A DNA stretch of 64,000 nt from Pullichristensenella sp963930055 (GCA_963930055.1 CAWVKS010000008.1:186001-250000), one strand, 5' to 3'. Shown: positions 47,669 through 56,595, counted from the first letter of the stretch. Notes: a model not told the origin generated them from the sequence alone. Translations and numbers: made by a program.

Positions 47669-49192
47669 TCAGATGGGTGTCCCAAACGAAGCCATACGGA
47701 CGATATCCTCGTCATTGACCTCTGCTGTGGATATGTCTCCGGTAAACGCACCGTCGCGCATGACGAGTACGCGATCGCAAACGCCGAGTATCTCTGGAAG
47801 TTCCGATGAAATAATGATCACGCATACGCCCTGGCGGACGAGCCTGCGCAGTATACCATAGATCTCCGACTTTGCCACGACATCAATTCCACGGGTCGGT
47901 TCATCAAGGATCAAGACCTTTGGCTTGGTCAGAAGCCACTTTGCAACCACCAACTTCTGCTGGTTTCCTCCCGACAGGCTCCCGGAAGCGTTTCGCACGT
48001 TCTTTGTACGAATATCCAGCAGGCGCACCATCTCAGCGCAATCTTCCAATTCAGAGCGCTTATCCAGCAGAAAGCGGCCGTCATTTGCGGTCTTTGCAAA
48101 TGCGCTGTTTATATAGATGGGCAACTCGATCAGCAGGCCTTCTTCTTTGCGGTTTTCCGTTACCAGGGCAAGTCCATTGCGAATGGACGCGCTTGGAGAG
48201 CCGGGCGGCAACTCCCGACCGTCTACACGCACGGAGCCGGCTTTTCGGCGTTCAATGCCGAAAATGTTCCTGACAAGCGTCGTGCGCCCCGCTCCGACCA
48301 GACCGGAGATACCCAGAATTTCACCCGTATACGCGGTAAAGGATATGTTGTGCAAAAACCCCCAGCCGTCGTCGAGCCCTTTCACTTCCAGCATGGGCGC
48401 TCTCTTTACATCGCAGGGCTCGTTCTTGCCGGCGCCATAGAAATCCTCTACTTCACGACCGACCATTGCGTGGACCAGCCGTTGCTCTGTCATCTCTGAT
48501 ACCGGCACGCCCCCTTGGACCAGGCGGCCATCTCGAAGCACGGTGATTCGGTCGGAAATTGAGAAGATCTCGGAAAAGCGATGTGATACGATCAAAAAGC
48601 TAACGCCTTTTGCCTTGAGCTTGCGAATGATATCGAAGAGCTTTTCTACTTCATGCTCCGTCAGAGACGCGGTGGGTTCGTCAAGGATGATCAACCTTGA
48701 ATCATGCGAAACCGCCTTTATGATCTCCACGATCTGTTGCTGCGCGACGCTGAGCGTGCGCAATCTCTGCATGGGATCGATCTGATCCTGTATATCAAAA
48801 AGAGACAAAAGTTCGCGCGTCCTGCGGATGCAGTTGGCCTTGTCAAGAATAAACCGATGCTTGTATGCGTCTTGATGTCCGAGGTATACATTTTCATAGA
48901 CAGGCATATCTGGCAAAGAATTGAATTCCTGCATCACGATGGATATGCCCAAAGACAACGCGACAGCCGGGCTGGTGATATCAACGCCCTTCCCTTCATA
49001 ATCAATGCTGCCACGATCCGCCCTGTATACTCCTGCAATGATCTTTGCTAACGTGGACTTTCCCGCGCCGTTTTCTCCCATCAGGGAATGGACTTCCCCG
49101 GTATTGAGCGAAAAATCAACACCGTCCAACGCCTGTATGCCGCCAAAGGACTTGGAAATCCCCGTCATGCGCAGCAGTTCCTTCGTTGACAT
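47669..49192 (-). CDS. Sugar-type ABC transporter ATP-binding protein, two ATPase domains
   Basis: A 507-residue RbsA/MglA-type tandem ATPase. The first domain has Walker A MGENGAGKSTLAKI, signature TLSVAQQQIVEI and Walker B LIILDEPTASLT. The second has a degenerate Walker A GLVGAGRTTLVRN, signature LSGGNQQKLVVAKWL and Walker B VLILDEPTRGIDV. This arrangement is normal for the family. The start is MSTKELLRMTG with AGAGGTG upstream; a 97-bp gap separates it from the upstream amidohydrolase. Confidence 0.94.
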   Translation of the reverse strand: MSTKELLRMTGISKSFGGIQALDGVDFSLNTGEVHSLMGENGAGKSTLAKIIAGVYRADRGSIDYEGKGVDITSPAVALSLGISIVMQEFNSLPDMPVYENVYLGHQDAYKHRFILDKANCIRRTRELLSLFDIQDQIDPMQRLRTLSVAQQQIVEIIKAVSHDSRLIILDEPTASLTEHEVEKLFDIIRKLKAKGVSFLIVSHRFSEIFSISDRITVLRDGRLVQGGVPVSEMTEQRLVHAMVGREVEDFYGAGKNEPCDVKRAPMLEVKGLDDGWGFLHNISFTAYTGEILGISGLVGAGRTTLVRNIFGIERRKAGSVRVDGRELPPGSPSASIRNGLALVTENRKEEGLLIELPIYINSAFAKTANDGRFLLDKRSELEDCAEMVRLLDIRTKNVRNASGSLSGGNQQKLVVAKWLLTKPKVLILDEPTRGIDVVAKSEIYGILRRLVRQGVCVIIISSELPEILGVCDRVLVMRDGAFTGDISTAEVNDEDIVRMASFGTPI

Positions 49193-49289
49193 ATCGCTTC
49201 ACCTCTGTCGCAAGTCGTTTCCGGCAAATATCGCCGCTTTGCGCTTTTCCAATATCATCGCCCTGTCCATGCCGGTAGCCCGCGAGAGA

Positions 49290-50021
49290 TCACAGACGAA
49301 AAACCTCTTTGCATGTGGTGCAAAAACATTGTTCGTATTGGGCGTCGGTCAGTTTCAAGGCGCGATACTTGGCCAGCTCGACTCCGGCATTTATCGGAAC
49401 ATCCGTTCCGAACATGATGCGCGAGCAGCCAAGTTTTTCGATAAACTGCTTAAGGTCCAGCACAGTACACCAGGAAGTTTCCAGAAAAATGTTTTCGCAA
49501 ACCTGTGCCGCCACCAGCGCCTCGCCACCAAACAGCCCGCCTCCCGAATGCGCCAGAACGATCCGCAGATGCGGAAACTCTCGCGCGATCGGTATCGCCA
49601 TGGAGGGCAGAGCTACGGGCACGCCGTTTCCAGTATGGATAATGACCGGCACGTCCAACTCCTGCGCGGTCTCAAAGATCTTTCGAGCCTGCACGGAAGC
49701 CGGAGACGCGCAAAAGGCGTAGCCCTGCAATTTCAAGGCTTTAAAACCAAGTTCCTTTACCGCCCAGGTCATAAACGAATGATATTCCTCAAAGGACATA
49801 TAAGGGCTGAGCACTGCCGCGCCCCAAAACCGTTCGGGATATTGCTGGGTAAGCGCATACAGACGAAGCGTCGCTTTGCGCGCATCGTATGGCAGGATGC
49901 CCGTCTGCAACAGGGCGCCATCTATGCCATTTTCGTCCATATAGGACAAGAGATCGGTCTCGCTGTCATTTGTCTGGAATATCAGATCTTCGCCAAGATG
50001 CATATGAGAATCAATGATCAT
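49290..50021 (-). CDS. Amidohydrolase-2-family metal-dependent hydrolase
   Basis: A 243-residue TIM-barrel protein (PF04909-like). Metal ligands are HxH in IDSHMHLGED (H6, H8), His in PVIIHTGNG, HSGGG in IVLAHSGGGLFG, and Asp in MFGTDVP. The family includes lactone hydrolases and decarboxylases such as those acting on sugar acids or aromatic acids. AAAAGGAGGG precedes the ATG. It is the first gene after the operon promoter, ahead of the importer, so it probably acts on the imported compound or its product. Confidence 0.85.
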   Translation of the reverse strand: MIIDSHMHLGEDLIFQTNDSETDLLSYMDENGIDGALLQTGILPYDARKATLRLYALTQQYPERFWGAAVLSPYMSFEEYHSFMTWAVKELGFKALKLQGYAFCASPASVQARKIFETAQELDVPVIIHTGNGVPVALPSMAIPIAREFPHLRIVLAHSGGGLFGGEALVAAQVCENIFLETSWCTVLDLKQFIEKLGCSRIMFGTDVPINAGVELAKYRALKLTDAQYEQCFCTTCKEVFRL

Positions 50022-50174
50022 AGCCAGCCCTCCTTTTATTATGCGACAAGCAAACATGTCGGCGGCATCCCTGTAGAAATACCCATCTGCAGCGCTCAAG
50101 ATTGCAATATAACCACAATCAAAAACGTAAAATACCCACATAAATCAATTAACGTTATCCTTGACAGCATACCA

Positions 50175-50203
50175 ATTATATAATATACGCTTAAAAATGT
50201 CAA
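50175..50203 (-). promoter_or_regulatory. Promoter of the amidohydrolase/ABC operon
   Basis: Perfect minus-strand TTGACA (50203-50198), 17-bp spacer and TATAAT (50180-50175), within an AT-rich 120-bp segment. CTTGACA (50160-50166) and TGTCAAG (50198-50204) form a long-range inverted repeat around it, and ATTAACGTTAT lies downstream in the leader; either could bind a regulator. The roughly 155-nt leader contains nothing else recognised. Confidence 0.88.
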
Positions 50204-50444
50204 GCCATATATTGCATTTATCGAATGGAAAATAGCCAAAAGGTCACTCAAAAGCAAGCATCGTTAACGCTGGAAAGAAGCGGATCGCAGGCGAGCATGG
50301 CCTGTCCATGTTTATCGCAGACCATTGACAAGCGGCCTGATTTGCCCGTTGGGGCAAAGGCGCTTCGGGGTAACAAGCCTGATTCTGGAGGGTTCACGGG
50401 GCGCGGGGATTTGTGGGGATGGTTTGCCCTTCAGGAAAGGCGCA

Positions 50445-50546
50445 GGCGGCAGGCTCCTGCTCGTGAGCCTGCCACCGTCTGTTCGCACCTCCGCCCCAAA
50501 CGGAACAAAAACGCAGAACGCCCGCCCCCTGCTCGTGGGGCGGGCG
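50445..50546 (-). repeat. Family 1 cassette downstream of cinA
   Basis: Minus strand: hairpin A (50546-50519, the same 10-bp stem and loop ACGAGCAG as behind tuf), T-rich linker, hairpin B (50476-50445; stem GGTGGCAGGCTC/GAGCCTGCCGCC with one G-U pair, same loop). It lies about 80 bp after the cinA stop. Confidence 0.85.
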
Positions 50547-50552
50547 TTCGCC

Positions 50553-50672
50553 GCTCATCCGCGGCAGCTCCGGCTACCGGCACTGCCGGCTCATCCGCGG
50601 CAGCTCCGGCTGCCGGCACTGCCGGCTCATCCGCGGCAGCTCCGGCCGTCGGCACTGCCGGCACTGCCGGCC
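50553..50672 (-). repeat. 36-bp tandem repeat overlapping the cinA 3' end
   Basis: Three consecutive 36-bp units (50553-50588, 50589-50624, 50625-50660), each with ATCCGCGGCAGCTCCGGC followed by a GGCACTGCCG palindrome, plus a partial unit. Similar sequence flanks the cassette behind tuf at 1165-1205. The cinA stop codon (50629-50627) falls in the third unit. Confidence 0.85.
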
Positions 50673-51901
50673 CGCAGACGGAGGAGGTTGAAGGCGTTTT
50701 GGCAGGTCAGCGTGCGGATCCAGTCGCGGTCGCCGCGCAGCATCAGGCGTTCGGCGCGCGCGCCGTCGGGACCGGCCACGCCCACGTAGACCAGGCCGAC
50801 CGGCTTTTCCGGCGTGCCGCCGTCGGGACCGGCTACGCCCGTGGTGGCAATGCCCCAGGTCGAGCCGCTCACCCGCCGCACGCCCTCGGCCATCTCCAGC
50901 GCGCATTCGGCGCTGACCGCGCCGTGTGTTTCCAGCGTCTGCGCGCGCACGCCCAGGACGCGCATCTTCGCCTCGTTGGAATAGGTCACATGCCCCTCGT
51001 GAACGGCGGCGCTGGCGCCGGGGCAGTCGATGAGATGGGAGACGAGCATGCCGCCCGTGCAGCTTTCCGCCGTGGCCACGGTCTCGCCGCGCTCCATGAG
51101 CATCTTTAAGACCGTGGAGGCCAGGCTGACTTCCTCGCCGGGGCCGTAGGCGGCGTAGACGGCGTCGCCCAACCGGCGGCGGATCTCCGCCTCCATGGGG
51201 TCGATGAGCGCCGCCGCGTCCGCGCCCAGAGGCACGCGGGCGCTGATGCGCGCCGTCACCTCGCCCGCGCCGCAGTAAAGGGCGAGCGTGGGGTTGTCGC
51301 CGTGGAAGAGGTCGAGCAAAAGCATCTCCGTCTTGGACTCGCCCACGCCAAAGATGCGCAAAAAGCGCGATTCGATGTGTTCGCCCGAGCGCTTGCGCAG
51401 GTAAGGCGCGAGCTGGCGCTCAAACATGTCCTTCATCTCGCGGGGCGGGCCGGGCAGCACGGCTACGGCCTTGCCCTCGTGCTCGACGATGCAGCCCGGC
51501 GCGGTGCCGCACGCGTTGGGCATGATGATCGCGCCGCGGGGGAAATACGCCTGCTTGTTGTTGTTCTCGGTCATCTCGCGGCCAATGCGGCACATGCGCG
51601 TGCGCACGGCCTCGAGGCTCGCTTCGTCCAGCTCCATGGGCAGGCCGAAGTATTCGCCCACCATCTCCTTGGTCAGGTCGTCCTCCGTGGGGCCGAGGCC
51701 GCCGGTGGTGATGACCATATCCGAGCGCGACAACGCCTCGGCAAGCGCCTGCTTGACGCGCGCGGGGTTGTCGCCCACGGTGGTGTGGCGGTAGAGCGTC
51801 ACGCCCAGTTCGGACAGCCGGCGCGAGATGTATTGCGCGTCGGTGTTGGCGATCTGCCCCATCAAAAGTTCGGTGCCCACGGCAAGTATCTCTGCGATCA
51901 T
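50627..51901 (-). CDS. cinA: CinA-family protein (nicotinamide mononucleotide deamidase/ADP-ribose pyrophosphatase)
   Basis: 424 residues. The N-terminal MoCF-like (COG1058) domain has AEILAVGTELLMGQIANTDA, TTGGLGPTEDDLTKE and VLPGPPREMKDMFE. The C-terminal CinA domain has ATAESCTGGMLVSHLIDCPG, VSAECALEMAEGVRR and WGIATTGVAGPDGGTPEKPVG. Full-length CinA combines pyridine-nucleotide repair activities; it was first linked to competence. The last 13 or so residues (GSAGSADGRSCRG) and the stop are encoded by the 36-bp repeat, so the native C-terminus has been replaced. Last gene of the dedA-addB cluster. Confidence 0.93.
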   Translation of the reverse strand: MIAEILAVGTELLMGQIANTDAQYISRRLSELGVTLYRHTTVGDNPARVKQALAEALSRSDMVITTGGLGPTEDDLTKEMVGEYFGLPMELDEASLEAVRTRMCRIGREMTENNNKQAYFPRGAIIMPNACGTAPGCIVEHEGKAVAVLPGPPREMKDMFERQLAPYLRKRSGEHIESRFLRIFGVGESKTEMLLLDLFHGDNPTLALYCGAGEVTARISARVPLGADAAALIDPMEAEIRRRLGDAVYAAYGPGEEVSLASTVLKMLMERGETVATAESCTGGMLVSHLIDCPGASAAVHEGHVTYSNEAKMRVLGVRAQTLETHGAVSAECALEMAEGVRRVSGSTWGIATTGVAGPDGGTPEKPVGLVYVGVAGPDGARAERLMLRGDRDWIRTLTCQNAFNLLRLRAGSAGSADGRSCRG

Positions 51902-51928
51902 AAAACCTTCGCCTCCTGCGGATGTCGT

Positions 51929-54900
51929 TTAGCCCATCGGCACTTCGGAATCGGGCGCGCCGGCGTTCATGATGAGCGCCACCGTGGTGGCGTCGATCAC
52001 AGCGTCCGGGTTCGTGGGATCGACTTCCAGCAGCGGCGCGCCGGGGTTCTGGGCGTTGTAGGCCTGCTGGAAACTCAGCACGATCTCCAGCGTCCGCTGG
52101 TCGAACACGCCGGGCTGCGGAGCGTTGTCCGCGGTGAACAGGCCCAGATCGAACAGCTTCTGCTGCAGCGCCTGTATGCTGGCCGGGTCAGAGCTTGCGT
52201 CGATGCTGCCGGATGTGGACGGCGCTTCGGTGGGCGCCTCAGTCGGCGCTTCGGTGACCGGCGCGGCGACGCGGAAGGCGAATGTGGAAACGGTGGCCTC
52301 GCCGCCGGAAGCGGGCTGGGCGACGACCTCAAGTGTGTAGACGCTGCCGGGCTCGAGATTGGACGCGCCGATGTTGAGGCTGTTGCCGCCCACGCTGCTG
52401 GAGTGGACGACGTTGCCCTGGCTGTCGTAGAGCGTGGCGGTGAAGGAGGCGACTTCGCCTTCGACCGACCAGTGGAAGGAGGGGTCGCCGTCAAAGACGA
52501 ACACGCCGCCCTCGTCATAGCCGTTGCCCGCGGCGCTGATGGAAGGCGCGGAGATGGGCACGGGCGTAGGCGCTTCGGTCGGGGTCTCGGTCGGCGCTTC
52601 GGTGACCGGCGCGGCGACGCGGAAGGCGAATGTGGAAACGGTGGCCTCGCCGCCGGAAGCGGGCTGGGCGACGACCTCAAGTGTGTAGACGCTGCCGGGC
52701 TCGAGATTGGACGCGCCGATGTTGAGGCTGTTGCCGCCCACGCCGCCGGAGTGGACGACGTTGCCCTGGCTGTCGTAGAGCGTGGCGGTGAAGGAGGCGA
52801 CTTCGCCCTCGACCGACCAGTGGAAGGAGGGGTCGCCGTCAAAGACGAACACGCCGCCCTCGTCATAGCCGTTGCCCGCGGCGCTGATGGAAGGCGCGGA
52901 GATGGGCACGGGCGTGGGCGCTTCGGTCGGGGTCTCGGTCGGCGCTTCGGTGACCGGCGCGGCGACGCGGAAGGCGAATGTGGAAACGGTGGCCTCGCCG
53001 CCGGAAGCGGGCTGGGCGACGACCTCAAGTGTGTAGACGCTGCCGGGCTCGAGGGCGGACGCGCCGATGTTGAGGCTGTTGCCGCCCACGCCGCCGGAGT
53101 GGACGACGTTGCCCTGGCTGTCGTAGAGCGTGGCGGTGAAGGAGGCGACTTCGCCCTCGACCGACCAGTGGAAGGAGGGGTCGCCGTCAAAGACGAACAC
53201 GCCGCCCTCGTCATAGCCGTTGCCCGCGGCGCTGATGGAAGGCGCGGAGATGGGCACGGGCGTGGGCGCTTCGGTCGGGGTCTCGGTCGGCGCTTCGGTC
53301 GGGGTCTCGGTCGGCGCTTCGGTCGCCATCATCGCGCGGTAGACATACTCTTCCAGGTAGTTCTGCGTGCGGGCGGTGAACACGCCGTTGGGCGTGAGCG
53401 CCTCGTAGCCGAGGTCGGCGTTGACCCGCAGCTGGAAGTCGGTGATGGCCTGCGTGGTGGCCGAGCCGTAGACGCCGTCGGCGCTGCCCAGGTAGCCCAG
53501 GTAGACCAGCTGCTCCTGCATGTAGCGGATGGAATCCGGGTCGGAATTCGCGTCCACGAGCACGGTGTCGTCCTCGTCGCCGGGCTGCTGGGTGGGCTGT
53601 TGGGTGGGCTGTTGGGTGGGCTGTTGCGTCGGTTGCTGCGTGGGCTGCTGGGTCACGGGGTTGTCCACGTAGTATTCCAGCATGCGCAGCGTGGCCTCGT
53701 CGCAGTTGCCGGTGACGGCGAGGGCGTTGTAGCCCTGCTGGTTGTTGACCCAGACCTGGAAGTTGCGCACGGCGATGGAAGTGGCCGAGCCGTAGACGCC
53801 GTCCACGCCGTTTAAGAAGCCCAGTTCGCGCAGCATGGTCTGCAAGTAGCGGATGCGCTCGGCGGGGGAATTGGGCGAGATGCCCGTCTCCTGCGTGGGC
53901 GCGGGCGTGGTGGGCGCGGCGGTGGGCGTGGGCGTCGGGGCAACGGTGGGCGTGGCCGTGGGCCTGGCGTCCTGCCACCAGTCGGCAAAGACGATCAGGT
54001 AGTCGCGGGTGGCGGAATCGACCTCGCCGGTCACTTCCAGCACCTGGCGGCCGTAGTAGCGGTTTACCGCGTCCTGGAACTCCCAGACCGCGCCGCGCGT
54101 GGCTGCGCCGTAAACGCCGTCGTCCGAACCGGCGGGCAGATGGCCGAGGGTGATCAGCAGCTGCTGCACGCGGCGGATGTCGCTCTTCGAGGAATTCTCG
54201 TTGATGAGGAAATCGTCCGGCGCTTCGGTGACCACCGGCGGCGGCGTGGCCGGGCGCTGGGTGGGCTTGGCGGCGATCTGGTACTGGTCGAGCCAGTAGA
54301 GCGTGGCCGGGCCGGCGATGCCGTCCACGGTGAGCTTGGGGTCGATGGCGTAGGTGTTGTTCATATAGGTCTGGAAATCGCGCACGGCCTGGCGGGTAGC
54401 GCTGTCATACCTGCCGGAGGGCTGGCTTGCGTCCAGCCACCCCAGGCCGATCAGCTGCCACTGCAGGTCGGTGATCTCCGAGGCCGAGGAATTGCCGTTG
54501 ATGATCTGGCTGGTCGGGCGCGGCGTGGCGTTCGGGCGCGGGGTGGGCGTGCGCACGCTGCCGGCCTGGCTGTTGTAGTTTTCATCCTCGTTCGTGCCGG
54601 AGATATAGTCCATCCAGGAAAGGTCCGGGTCGGTGATGGGCGCGAACGTGGTCTGCACATAGGGCGTGGGCGAGGGCGTAGGCGCGGGCGTCCACAGGGA
54701 GTCCGAGGCCAGCGTGGGCATGACGCTGGGCGCGGTGGTGGCGTCAAAGGCGCTGGAGAGCAGGCGGATGACCACGAAGGCCACCACCAGCACGGCCACC
54801 GCCGCGCCGCCGACGATCAACGCCAGCTGCCGCCGGGAACGGCTCTCGGCCTCCTCCTCGTCCGCGCGGGAAGCGGCGGCGCGGGAGGCGGACTTGCGCT

Positions 54901-55306
54901 GGGCGATGTAGGCGGTGCCGTTTTCCTCAAAGTAGAAGTGGCGCTTTTTCGGATCCTCCACGGCCTCCACGCTGGCGCGCAGGCGCTGCATGCCCTTTTC
55001 AAAGGCGTCCTCCGAGCCGGCCACGGGGGCCACGGAGCCGTCGTTCAAGCGGCGGGCGCAGTCGCGCGGCAGGTATTCGCGGATGCGCAGCGTGCTCTCG
55101 CGCCTGGTGTCGTAGGCCATGTAGACGATGCCGCTGGCGTCCTGCCCCATGGCGCGGCCGACGAGGAAGCGGCCGTTGTGGAGCAGCGTGCCGGGCAAAA
55201 GCTGTATCTGCGGCACGGCGGCGCGGGAATCATGGCCGCAGTGGGGGCAGATGTCGTGCCCATTCAGGTCCTCGAAGCAGTACATGCATTTGTTTTCGTA
55301 TGCCAT
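51929..55306 (-). CDS. Membrane protein: zinc ribbon, kinase N-lobe remnant, peptidoglycan-binding and Ig-like repeats
   Basis: 1125 residues. Cytoplasmic part: zinc ribbon (C7, C10, C20, C23), then residues 38-137 matching only the N-lobe of Firmicute serine/threonine kinases (GRFLVGRAMGQDASGIVYMA; the VAIK lysine is Arg76; NGTAYIAQRK where the hinge begins). The catalytic lobe is absent. One transmembrane helix at about 161-183. Outside: Thr/Pro linkers, four PG_binding_1-like domains with DGVYGSAT motifs, a PTQQ repeat linker, three almost identical 116-residue beta-sandwich repeats, and a fifth C-terminal PGB-like unit. The start follows AAGGAG, 5 bp after the kinase-fusion stop. Role: possibly wall sensing or a structural anchor. 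Confidence 0.8.
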   Translation of the reverse strand: MAYENKCMYCFEDLNGHDICPHCGHDSRAAVPQIQLLPGTLLHNGRFLVGRAMGQDASGIVYMAYDTRRESTLRIREYLPRDCARRLNDGSVAPVAGSEDAFEKGMQRLRASVEAVEDPKKRHFYFEENGTAYIAQRKSASRAAASRADEEEAESRSRRQLALIVGGAAVAVLVVAFVVIRLLSSAFDATTAPSVMPTLASDSLWTPAPTPSPTPYVQTTFAPITDPDLSWMDYISGTNEDENYNSQAGSVRTPTPRPNATPRPTSQIINGNSSASEITDLQWQLIGLGWLDASQPSGRYDSATRQAVRDFQTYMNNTYAIDPKLTVDGIAGPATLYWLDQYQIAAKPTQRPATPPPVVTEAPDDFLINENSSKSDIRRVQQLLITLGHLPAGSDDGVYGAATRGAVWEFQDAVNRYYGRQVLEVTGEVDSATRDYLIVFADWWQDARPTATPTVAPTPTPTAAPTTPAPTQETGISPNSPAERIRYLQTMLRELGFLNGVDGVYGSATSIAVRNFQVWVNNQQGYNALAVTGNCDEATLRMLEYYVDNPVTQQPTQQPTQQPTQQPTQQPTQQPGDEDDTVLVDANSDPDSIRYMQEQLVYLGYLGSADGVYGSATTQAITDFQLRVNADLGYEALTPNGVFTARTQNYLEEYVYRAMMATEAPTETPTEAPTETPTEAPTPVPISAPSISAAGNGYDEGGVFVFDGDPSFHWSVEGEVASFTATLYDSQGNVVHSGGVGGNSLNIGASALEPGSVYTLEVVAQPASGGEATVSTFAFRVAAPVTEAPTETPTEAPTPVPISAPSISAAGNGYDEGGVFVFDGDPSFHWSVEGEVASFTATLYDSQGNVVHSGGVGGNSLNIGASNLEPGSVYTLEVVAQPASGGEATVSTFAFRVAAPVTEAPTETPTEAPTPVPISAPSISAAGNGYDEGGVFVFDGDPSFHWSVEGEVASFTATLYDSQGNVVHSSSVGGNSLNIGASNLEPGSVYTLEVVAQPASGGEATVSTFAFRVAAPVTEAPTEAPTEAPSTSGSIDASSDPASIQALQQKLFDLGLFTADNAPQPGVFDQRTLEIVLSFQQAYNAQNPGAPLLEVDPTNPDAVIDATTVALIMNAGAPDSEVPMG
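52240..53290 (-). repeat. Three tandem 348-bp repeats inside the wall-binding protein gene
   Basis: The TCATAG landmark recurs at 52515, 52863 and 53211, giving an exact 348-bp (116-codon) period. Units differ by only a few codons (HSGG versus HSSS; ASALEP versus ASNLEP). Near-identity at DNA level points to recent expansion or gene conversion, and it is a likely assembly hazard. Confidence 0.9.
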
Positions 55307-55311
55307 GGGGG

Positions 55312-56595
55312 TCACTCCTTCGCGTTCAGGCAGTCCGCGACGGCTTCTTTCGTCCGCGCGAACACTTCTTCGATCGTGCCGGAGCCGTCAAGGACGCGGA
55401 TGCGCCCCGGCTCCCGCCCGCGCAGGGATGCGTAGGCGGCGCGCACCAGGCGCTGATAGGCTGTGCCCTCGGCCTCGATGCGGTCGGCGTGCCCGCCCTG
55501 CGTGGCGCGCGAAAGCGCCGCCCCCTCGTCGATTTCATAGAGGAAGGTCTTGTCCGGGCGCGCCTTTTGCGCGGGCACGTTTATTTGACGTATAAAATCC
55601 TCGCCAAGTTCACGGCCATAGCCCTGATAGACGATGGAAGAGTCCAAAAACCGATCGCAGAGCACGACCTTGCCCGCCTCGAGCGCGGGGAGGATGACGT
55701 CGTGCACGTGCTGGGCGCGGCTGGCGGCGAACAAAAGCGCCTCGCACTCGGCGGTCATGGCGCGCGCCTCGCGGTCGGCGGCGTCGGCCAGCACCAGCGC
55801 GCGGATGCGCTCGGCCACGGGGCAGCCGCCCGGCTCGCGCGTGCGCACGATCTCCCAGCCGCGCTCGGCGAGCCAGTCGGCCACGAGCGCCATCTGCGTG
55901 GATTTGCCGCAGCCGTCGGTACCCTCGAAGGTGAAAAACCGCCCGCGCGGCCGTTCGACGCCCAACAGGCCGAAAAGGCCGGAAACGGTTTCGGTAAAGA
56001 AGTCCGGGCCGCAGGCGGAAAGCTCCTCGCGCGTGCCGTAGCCGTAGCCCACGCCGATGGCGCGCACGCCCGTGTCCCGGGCGGCCTGCACGTCGTATTT
56101 GCGGTCGCCCACCATCACCACGCGCGATTTGTCCACGCCCGCGGGCAGGGCGCGCCGGATGAGCGTGGCCTTGTCGGCGTGGTGGTCGTTCAAGGGGATG
56201 CCCACCACGCTGTCCATGTAGGGCGCGAGGCCGAAGTGGTCGGCGATGCGCACGGCGAAGTATTCCGGCTTGGCCGTGACGATGGAGACGTGCTTCCCCG
56301 CCGCGCGCAGCGCGCGCAGGAGCTGCGCCACGCCGGGGTAGACGGCGTTTTCCCGCCAGCCCACTTCCTCGTAGCGCACGCGGTAGATCTCCACCGCCCG
56401 CAGCGCCGTCTGTTCGTCCATGCCGCAGCAGCGCATGAACGATTCCAGCAGCGGCGGCCCCACGAAAGTGTCGAGCTGCGCCTCGGAAAGCGCGGGGTAG
56501 CCCAGCTGGGCGATGGCGTGGGCGGAGCTTTTCTTGATGCCGTCGCCCGAGCGCGTCAGGGTGCCGTCCAGGTCAAAGAAAATATAGTCAAACAT
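55312..56595 (-). CDS. tmk: HAD phosphatase fused to thymidylate kinase
   Basis: 427 residues with two domains. Residues 1-213 form a HAD-superfamily phosphatase of the phosphoglycolate-phosphatase type: FDLDGTLTRSG (Asp8, Asp10), SIVTAKP and VMVGDRKYDVQAA. Residues about 218-427 are dTMP kinase: P-loop FEGTDGCGKSTQM (from 223), TREPGGCPVAERIR, CDRFLDSSIVYQG and RIRVLDGSG. Thymidylate kinase phosphorylates dTMP for DNA synthesis. The joint is only a few residues. The ATG overlaps the decarboxylase stop by 8 bp. The HAD part might hydrolyse a nucleotide or other phosphate; that is inference. Confidence 0.93.
   Translation of the reverse strand: MFDYIFFDLDGTLTRSGDGIKKSSAHAIAQLGYPALSEAQLDTFVGPPLLESFMRCCGMDEQTALRAVEIYRVRYEEVGWRENAVYPGVAQLLRALRAAGKHVSIVTAKPEYFAVRIADHFGLAPYMDSVVGIPLNDHHADKATLIRRALPAGVDKSRVVMVGDRKYDVQAARDTGVRAIGVGYGYGTREELSACGPDFFTETVSGLFGLLGVERPRGRFFTFEGTDGCGKSTQMALVADWLAERGWEIVRTREPGGCPVAERIRALVLADAADREARAMTAECEALLFAASRAQHVHDVILPALEAGKVVLCDRFLDSSIVYQGYGRELGEDFIRQINVPAQKARPDKTFLYEIDEGAALSRATQGGHADRIEAEGTAYQRLVRAAYASLRGREPGRIRVLDGSGTIEEVFARTKEAVADCLNAKE

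Noticed and set aside
50553..50672. CRISPR array from 36-bp units
   Set aside because: Units are contiguous with no spacers; a simple tandem repeat.
50431..50789. Small proteins encoded in the 50.5-kb repeat region
   Set aside because: All frames there simply translate the hairpin and 36-bp repeats (AAADEP-type peptides) and have no ribosome sites.
51302..53815. Very long plus-strand open frame (837 codons) opposite the wall-binding protein
   Set aside because: It runs antisense through cinA and the 348-bp repeats. It is a by-product of GC-rich third positions and repeated sequence, with no ribosome site and no recognisable domain.
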